Position numbers and translations under genes: made by a program. Shown piece after piece: positions 57,301-64,000 of a stretch of DNA of 64,000 nt. Each line of letters begins with the position of its first letter. The first letter of the stretch is position 1. The stretch comes from Sipunculus nudus (lineage: Eukaryota > Annelida > Sipuncula > Golfingiida > Sipunculidae): contig CM049306.1 of assembly GCA_026874595.1 (NCBI GenBank), forward strand, positions 66,034,019-66,098,018, written 5' to 3'. The notes beneath the pieces are model-generated. The model made no database searches and had not been told where the DNA came from. It worked only from the letters and a program-made list of their open reading frames with translations.

Positions 57301-59920
57301 AACAAGGGACCTATGGGTCACGACGCTCAGCTGTTATATATGATAAAAAAATATTATTTAGAAATGAGGCACATGCTGGTTTTGTGTGGTAATAAATATA
57401 AGCTGTATTATGAGTTGTTGTTGTTTAGCTTATGTATGATTTTGATAGTACCTTTGGAGACAGGGAAGAGGATTGATTTCATTTATTTTATTAACAAATG
57501 GAGTACTATTGTCACACAGATTTTGACTTGGCCATATAACTTATAAGCAGAACATATAATATAAGAGTTTAACTATTTATTAAAAAAAATTACAAATATT
57601 GTCCCAAATATAATTTTTATAAAAAATAATAAGAGAATCATATGATTTTTTTATATGAAATATAACTGATATGATTATTAAAATAATATTAAAGAATATA
57701 TTCATGAATGCATTCATGAATACATTTTCAAAGTATTTGCACGAGTATTCATATACTTTCATTTTTACCTGAATTCCTATTCTTTATGCAAGAAATTTTA
57801 TAATGGAGTACATAATCATATTCGTATTTAAATACAATTACAAAGTATTCGCACCATGTCTGGTATTTATTCAGTTTCACCAACCAATGATGTTGACAAT
57901 CCGGAATATACAAAATTCACACATTTAAATAATGATCATAAGTACCTGGTTTTATGGCTTTTATTTATATTAAAAAATAACTGTAAAAAATTCATTTTGG
58001 ACTAATTTCACATCAATGTACACACTAGACACAGTAGGAATCTAGATTAATATTATCAACTGCATCTTTGTCTATCATTAATTTCCTTCATATGATCCCT
58101 AATAATTAGTAATGAATAATATGATTTACTTCTTTATCATTAAAATTGAACTGAAAAATGCCATAGGTGACTGCATGGTGTTATTTGGAATATTGTGACA
58201 TTCTACCCATCGATACAAGATTCTTATATCATCAGTAACTGTAAGTTAATTTCCTGTTATTATAAACTAACAAATTCCTTTTCCATTTTTCTTTAATTTG
58301 TTATTAAAAACCAATAAAAATTTATTAATTTATTGTTTATTGTTATGTTGTTGGTTAAAACTACTAGATGAGTTGGGTTGGACACCTGGATCAACTGTGG
58401 CTGGCCATAAGCTGCCTGGATTCCTGTATGCCTCGCCTCAAGCGTGCATAATTTGATGAAAGGTCAACAAGGTCAACATACAGGTGACTCAAGAGGGGCT
58501 GGAGAGAGCCAAAGTCTGACAGGGTCTCATAAAAAACATTTATAAAAGCTACAATTTTTGGCCAATTTCTTTCAGCTTTCTAAACTAAAAAGCTGAAATC
58601 CTAATGTGTGCATGATATGAAAATTATATCAACAGTGCTCACAGGACACAAACGTGCCATGGTCACAGTTGGGCAAAATTTAAGGTACTAATTTTATATT
58701 TATACTAATAACTTATAAAATTTGAAAAATTCAGAACTAATTTTGGGTATTCAATTGAATCTTGATTAAATAATGTTACATCCCTGACAAAAAAATCTCT
58801 AGCTTCAGCAATGCCCTTGTTAAGGGAGTAAATATATTTCTTGATTTTTTACAAAGTGCATTATGTTTGGGCCCATAACTTAAAACAATTACGCAATACT
58901 GACATCATTCTGGCATGTGCATAGAGAATGAAAAATATGTATATTATGTATGATTAAAGTCAGATCAGTGGTTTTGATATTAGGCAGTCTTGAAGTGTAA
59001 CAATGGGTTTTTAATGGAAAATGAAGTTTTTCATTAATATTTCGAAGGTATTAAGTCCTAGTGACCAAATTCTTGGCATGGTAGGGGATTTTTGAGACAT
59101 CTAACTGTATGCCGAATTTAAGGAACTAAGAGCTGAAGCTGGGGAGCTGAGCTCTTGCAAACTGCATAACATTAGCTTGATGTAAACAATATGTTACATG
59201 GTGCTTGAAAACTTATTAAAATCTACAGTTTTTGATCAACTGGTTTCAAATTTTTGGTGTTAACAGTTGAAATGCTAACAAAAACATGCTGTGAAAATTA
59301 AATCCACAGTACTAACAGGAAAAAAACGTGCCATGGTCAAAGTTGGGCAAAATTTAAGGTACCAATTTTTTATTTTTATTAATATTTTTGAAAATTTAAA
59401 AGATTTTCATCTAATTTTGGGTATACAATTTAATTTTGATTAATTAAAGTTATATTACTGGAAAAAAGGTCAATAGCTTTAACATTTTTTGTGTTAAGTG
59501 ATCAAATATCTTTCCTGATTTTTTACAAAATGCATTATGTTTGGGCCCATAACTTTTTTATATTAAATAATACAGACATAATTTCTGGCATGTACATAGG
59601 AACTATATAGAGGAATATTTATGGTAAATATGAGGAAAAACAGATGAGTGGTTTTGATATTAGGCAGTCCTGAAGTGTGAAAATAGGTTTTTAATAAAAA
59701 ATTGAGGTTTTTCCTTGATTTCTCAAAGGAACGAAGTTGCAAAGACCCAGTTTTCAGCTTGGTAGGAGATCTTGGGGACATCTAACATTATGCCCAATTT
59801 TGGATTCCTAGGTCTTACGGTTTCAAAACGTGCCACATCTACGGACGGACGGACGGACAGACGACGGACGACGGACAATGGACCACGACTATAGCTCAGA
59901 TGACTTATAGTCAGCTGAGC
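57301..59920 (+). mobile_element. Family e element, copy e5
   Basis: The 5' end is AACAAGGGACCTATGGGTCA, then CGACGCTCAGCTG; the 3' end is TATAGCTCAGATGACTTATA, then GTCAGCTGAGC. From about 58,540 it contains two tandem units about 670 bp apart (GCAAAATTTAAGGTAC at about 58,675 and 59,346; TTAGGCAGTC at about 58,981 and 59,661). They end in the GGACGGACGGACGGACAGAC run that precedes e-family 3' ends. The first 1.2 kb is AT-rich and not obviously repeated in the window. No coding region is recognised. Confidence 0.6.
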
Positions 59921-60705
59921 TAAAAAAAATGACAATAGGTGCTCACATCTTAAGTAAGCACACAGTATAAACTGTGTCGATATAATTGTATAAATTTTTT
60001 TACAAAAGATTACCTGCATTAATTTTTCACTAATAATATGAATCTGACGTTTAGTCTGCGAACTATATTACAGGATGCAATGTGCATGCCCCCCTGTTTT
60101 CACTGACCCTGGAGGCCTGCGAGTTACAGTGCCATTTCTCATTTGTCTCACAGGTTTCCTGCTTTGGAATGACATTGCCTTTAAGAAAAAAATAGTAATT
60201 GAAAGAATATTTTCAGAAATATTTTCAGATGACTGCAATATTGACCATTTTACTTGAACTTATCAGAAAATTACTTAAACATGCAGTCTTGTGAATGCAT
60301 GCAACTCCCTTGCCAGTAACTTCTCCTGCCTGCCTCTCACACAATATGGCTACCTTTGAGCATTCAAACACACTGTTATGTGCATGAATTTAATTTTTTA
60401 ATTATTGAATGTGCAAAATAGAAAATTGACCTCAGTTGGTTCTTATAATTTTTAAAATCACTGCCAGTGTGTCAGATCAATGGAGGGTTTGCTCTCACAG
60501 GTGCAGACCACATCCTACCAGGCAATTTGCCCAGGAGGGCTCAATGAGGTGTCAAGAAAAGCAGGGGAACAGAGTACAAAAGCAGATCATGGGAAGGACA
60601 ATAGGATAGGGCAATAAGGGACAGCTTGGCAAACAATCTTTGATATCTGAGTATGCACTCCTTTCCATTAAACTTCTTGATTACACAAATAGTTGATGGA
60701 ACATC
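59921..60705. other. Low-copy stretch, no gene recognised
   Basis: No similarity to the LR, e or f repeats is apparent. A GC-richer patch at 60,075-60,180 (TGCATGCCCCCCTGTTTTCA) keeps a 60-codon frame open, but without a start context, splice sites or motif that would make it a gene. Confidence 0.4.
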
Positions 60706-60943
60706 TCAGTAACTAGAGGACCAGTTAGAAAGTTCCTTCAGTAAATCACCGGTTATGCAAAGAGCTGGTGTGGACTGTCCCAAGTTGAAGGTGTTTGCAA
60801 AATGCAGCATGAAGAAAACTGTGTTCCCAGTCACATACACTAGATTTGTCATAAGCTGGTGGTTTTTCATGAAGAGTCTGTAGTGTCCAATAACAAATCT
60901 TCCTACTATCCACTCATTGCATACAACCGTGTCCATGCTTTAG
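60706..60943 (-). CDS. Candidate coding exon, 76 codons, family not recognised
   Basis: The minus-strand frame runs from ATG at 60,936 to a stop at 60,706. Just upstream is a good 3' splice acceptor (CTTTTATTTCTGATTGCAG, ending at 60,944). The ATG lies in a strong context (A at -3, G at +4), and an in-frame TAA before it makes it the likely start if the frame is used. The product would begin MDTVVCNEWIVGRF, carry a basic patch (HYRLFMKN) and one hydrophobic stretch (VYVTGNTVFFMLHF, about residues 33-46) that might be a membrane segment, and end NWSSSY. Unlike frames in the repeats, it occurs once and has a balanced composition. A faint likeness to Mpv17-type N-termini is not enough to name it. 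It could be a short isoform, a terminal exon or chance. Confidence 0.35.
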
Positions 60944-61137
60944 CTGCAATCAGAAATAAAAGTTAAGTTAGAACTTACAAATCAAATAGAATTTTCCCGC
61001 TTGAAATCACAACTTGCAGATAAAACAGCTTTAGAAACTGATTGTGACATTTTTAATAGCTCAATAACAGGGGGCAGACCAAGTTTTCTTAAAGCAAGAC
61101 AAAGTTTGGGTATTAATATGCAAAGGTAAATGAATAA
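60944..61137. other. Presumed intronic or intergenic stretch
   Basis: AT-rich sequence upstream (on the minus strand) of the candidate exon, including its polypyrimidine tract, up to the CTAG that begins element f2. Nothing else is recognised. Confidence 0.35.
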
Positions 61138-62474
61138 CTAGATATTTCTTGCCACCGCAGGTGCCATAGTATCCCCAGACAATTAATCCCCCCCCCCCTT
61201 TAAGAATAGGCCCCCCCCCCCCCATCTTCAGCAACAATTAATATCAGACCACACTCGTAGAAAAGGTCATTCTCATAGAAAAGGTCATGACCCAAATTTC
61301 AATATACATCATCCCCTAACCTATGTCTATGCATATGCATAATATGAAATAAATCTGTCCATTAATTTTTGACTTATAATGCTCACAGTACTGTTAAGTG
61401 GCAATGATGGGGTATTAAACAGCAGAAAACAAGTAAAAGAATAACAGGTGGCGCCACCTGTTTCTGGTACATGACAACACTATCCAAGATCTTCGGTCAA
61501 GTTGATTTTTGGACCAATCCCTGCATCCCTTATTGAGATATTAATGATTTTGTGTAATTTTCACCATATATGGCAATATTCAAGGTCAAGGCCACTCTAA
61601 TAGGAAAGGTCATGACCCCAATTTATATATACATCATCCCACAATCCATGTCCATGTATATGCATAATATGAAAGAAATCTGTCCATTAGTTTTTGACTT
61701 ATAATGCTCACAGTAATGTTAAGTGGCAATGATGGGGTATTAAACGGCACGAAAACAAGTAAAAGAATAACAGGTGGCGCCACCTGTTTCCAGTACATGA
61801 CATTACTATCCAAGCTCTTCTGTTAAGTTGATTTTTGGACCAATGCATGCATCCCTTATTGAGAAATTAATGATTTTTGTGTGATTTTCACCATATATGG
61901 CAATATTCAAGGTCAAGGCCACTCTCATAGGAAAGGTCATGACCCCAATTTAAATAAACATCATCCCATAACCCATATCTTTGTATATGCATAATATGAA
62001 AGAAATCTGTCCGATAGTTTTTGACTTATAATGCTCACAGTACTGTTAAGTGGCAATGATGGGAGTATTAAATGGCACAAAAACAAGTAAAAGAATAACA
62101 GGTGGCACCACCTGTTTCCGGTACATGACATTACTATCCAAGATCTTTGATCAAGTTGATTTTTGGACCAATCCATGCATCCCTTATTGAGATATTTATG
62201 ATTTTGAGTGATTTTCACCATATATGGCAATATTCAAGGTCAAGGCCACTCTCATAAGAAATGTCATGACCCCAATTTAAATAAACATCATCCCATAACC
62301 CATATTTATGTATATGCATTATATTAAAGAAATCTGTCCATTAGTTTTTGACTTATAATGCTCTCAGTACTGTCAAGTAGCCATTTTGGTGGTATTAAAC
62401 GGCACGAAAACAAGTAAAGGCGGCGGCGGGACCGGTATGAAAACATAGTATCCCCCGACTTTGTCTGGGGATAC
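61138..62474 (+). mobile_element. Family f element, copy f2
   Basis: It starts CTAGATATTTCTTGCC and ends in a hairpin at 62,448-62,474 with arms GTATCCCC and GGGGATAC, preceded by GGCGGCGGCGG and AAAACATAGTATCC as in f1. It contains poly-C runs near 61,189 and 61,209 and three tandem units of about 327 bp. Each unit is headed by a 16-bp palindrome: CAGGTGGCGCCACCTG at 61,445-61,460 and 61,771-61,786, and a mutated CAGGTGGCACCACCTG at 62,099-62,114. Each unit also has AAGGTCAAGGCCACTCT and CATCATCCCA lines. The interior shares no clear homology with f1 beyond the 3' end and the palindrome. Non-coding. Confidence 0.65.
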
Positions 62475-62665
62475 AATAAGACAATTACCCCCTGACAACT
62501 ATACCCCAGATAATTACCCCCCTGACAACTATCCCCAAGAGATTTACACTCCCAGAAAATTTCCCAAGAGACTAATGGTCTTTGAGACGGTTACCCAATG
62601 AGACAACTAGCATCCAGACAATTACCCCTTGGTCAATAACCCCTCTCCCCCTCCTCCAAGACAAT
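62475..62665. repeat. C-rich degenerate minisatellite
   Basis: Loose repeats of GACAATTACCCC / GACAACTATCCCC with a period of about 25-30 bp, seven or so copies and much decay. It may be a continuation of the CCCCAGACAATTAATCCCC stretch near 61,173. Confidence 0.6.
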
Positions 62666-62851
62666 TTCCCAATTCCCCATATTACCTTAAAATATATATT
62701 TGTGACCGGGTCTGGTCAACAACAAACACAAATGGGGATCCATGCTGCCAGGAAAACTTATATAAACTCAAATACCAGTGGTGCAAAATATAGGTCCATA
62801 CAGTGGATGAGAGTTCCCAAGTACATATGATGGAAGTTTGTTTAACATAAA

Positions 62852-63227
62852 AACAAGGGACCTTTTGGTCATGGCGCTCAGCTGAAATTGATCCTGAGAA
62901 TATTTGTATAAAATCATAGTGGTTGTGTTGACTGTTCACTTTTATGGACTACATGAAATATGCAGGTGCCTCTGAAGATCACAAACATGTATTTAAAAGT
63001 TTCAGTATTTCAACTAAGTGACTGTAATATGCATGTAAATATATCCAATGGGAACATAGAAAACCCTACAAAATATAGAATAATGGACATGAGCTGAAGC
63101 ATAATAATACAGGTTTAATTTATTAACTGAAACAAGGCCTACAGGTCTAATGCGAACCTGTACATAAGGATATACACAAGGTGTAACACTTCAATGCTGA
63201 ACCATTATTTTTCATATATATGAACAA
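62852..63227 (+). mobile_element. Family e 5' end, copy e6 (incomplete)
   Basis: AACAAGGGACCTTTTGGTCA, then TGGCGCTCAGCTGA, is a clear e-family 5' terminus. The following few hundred bases have no array, and no e 3' end is found before the window ends, so it is either truncated or continues beyond. Confidence 0.5.
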
Positions 63228-64000
63228 TGCAAGTACCGTAAAATCTCCACTTAAAACCGCGGTTTAATCAAGAAATTCAAAATCTTGAAATCAGGTTGAT
63301 TTCCTGAAAGCACTGTGCGGTTTATACTAGAAGGGTTTCCTGAATATCTTCCTGACAGACATCGTTTTTGGGCCGGCGCGTGGGCGATAATATTGCAACT
63401 TTCGGAGGCCGTTCTTAGCATGCATGGGAGCCGTGTGTAAATGTATTATTTACGATTATTTGTTATTTATAAATTAAATATTGCTGATTAGTTTTCGTGT
63501 GATATATAACTTGTTATAAAATCTTGGTAATTGTCACCAAATAATACGTTTAAAACAACCCTGCTGTTACACACAGCGGTCCACTTCGTTGGGCATGGTC
63601 AAGCAAAATTGAAATAAAAGCCTACTTTAAACCCATTTGCGGCATTATTTAGCAATGATTATTTGTTTAAAACGTAAAATAAATAAAAAGCTGACATCGT
63701 AAAGAGTCACACAATGGCAGACGTTCGTTTTAAAAATCAAGTTTGAGTGCCGCCATGTGCTGAAACACCCTGGTATTCGGCTAAGAATATTTTGAACGGC
63801 TGTACGCGGTGGGTGGTAAATAGAACAGCCACCTATTTCGTCCCAGCGTGCCTTGCGCGAACACTGCCTTGACAAATGGCTCTCCACACGGAAACTTTCT
63901 TTAGGAAAAAAACTTGCTAACCCGGACTGGCCACTTTAATTTTACCTTAAAATCACTCGTTTTCAAGCGTCATGTTTCCTATACGTGCGTATCTCGAAAA
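63228..64000. other. GC-richer right edge, no gene recognised
   Basis: TACCGTAAAATCTCCACTTA at 63,237 followed by the palindrome AACCGCGGTT looks like the end of another DNA element. Then comes a stretch richer in CpG (63,365-63,440). An 80-codon minus-strand frame at 63,645-63,887 has no recognised motif. No splice pattern or promoter could be established. Confidence 0.35.

Noticed and set aside
59723-60019. 98-codon minus-strand frame
   Set aside because: It overlaps the GGACGGACGGAC run and the 3' terminus of e5, so it is a translated repeat.
61961-62230. 89-codon minus-strand frame
   Set aside because: It lies wholly in the third 327-bp unit of f2, and the frame is not kept in units one and two.
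63645-63887. 80-codon minus-strand frame at the right edge
   Set aside because: No recognised motif, no splice signals and no second line of support; could be chance in a GC-richer stretch.

Overview
This looks like eukaryotic nuclear DNA, most likely from a mollusc and probably a bivalve. It is AT-rich and built from layered degenerate tandem repeats, with TCTG and TAA microsatellites. Several short non-coding DNA transposons are nested in one another, carrying terminal or subterminal inverted repeats and internal tandem arrays. No long conserved reading frame, operon, rRNA or tRNA is visible. The bivalve assignment rests on the general style of the repeats and is inference.

Layout. Positions 1 to about 44.3 kb, with remnants to about 48.2 kb, are one continuous field of related repeats, here called the LR field. 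It alternates short units of about 330 bp with long composite units of about 2 to 2.5 kb. Most sub-units carry one motif on the plus strand that reads like the CTCF core (for example CCGCTAGGGGGCGCTG). The long units also carry GTTACCATGGTAAC palindromes resembling RFX X-boxes, runs of AGGTCA nuclear-receptor half sites, and TCTCG...CGAGA inverted repeats. A near-perfect 5,913-bp tandem duplication (2,300-8,212 and 8,213-14,125) sits inside it and shows the hybrid junction expected of unequal crossing-over between diverged paralogues. A 661-bp tandem array lies at 20.92-22.40 kb, and a cluster of five spaced hairpins at 34.67-34.94 kb.

From 44.3 to 64 kb the field gives way to other elements. 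Family e (termini AACAAG.GACC and CAGCTGAGC) is seen at 27.9-29.05 kb (minus strand), 44.3-46.8, 48.4-53.2, 54.9-57.2, 57.3-59.9 and from 62.85 kb. Family f (5' CTAG, 3' terminal hairpin) is seen at 48.61-49.77 and 61.14-62.47 kb. There are also two copies of a Harbinger-like MITE with TTA target duplications, one Tigger/pogo-like element with TA target duplications, and a decayed LINE endonuclease fragment. Empty sites inside related repeats give an order of events: LR field, then e, then Tigger-like; e, then f; LR, then MITE.

Protein-coding content is close to nil. Short reading frames in the LR field are translations of repeats and recur wherever the repeat recurs. The best candidate exon is a 76-codon frame on the minus strand at 60,706-60,936, preceded by a convincing splice acceptor; its family is not recognised. 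The most interesting property is the dense, co-oriented array of CTCF-like motifs with interspersed X-box-like and AGGTCA motifs, spread by repeat amplification.
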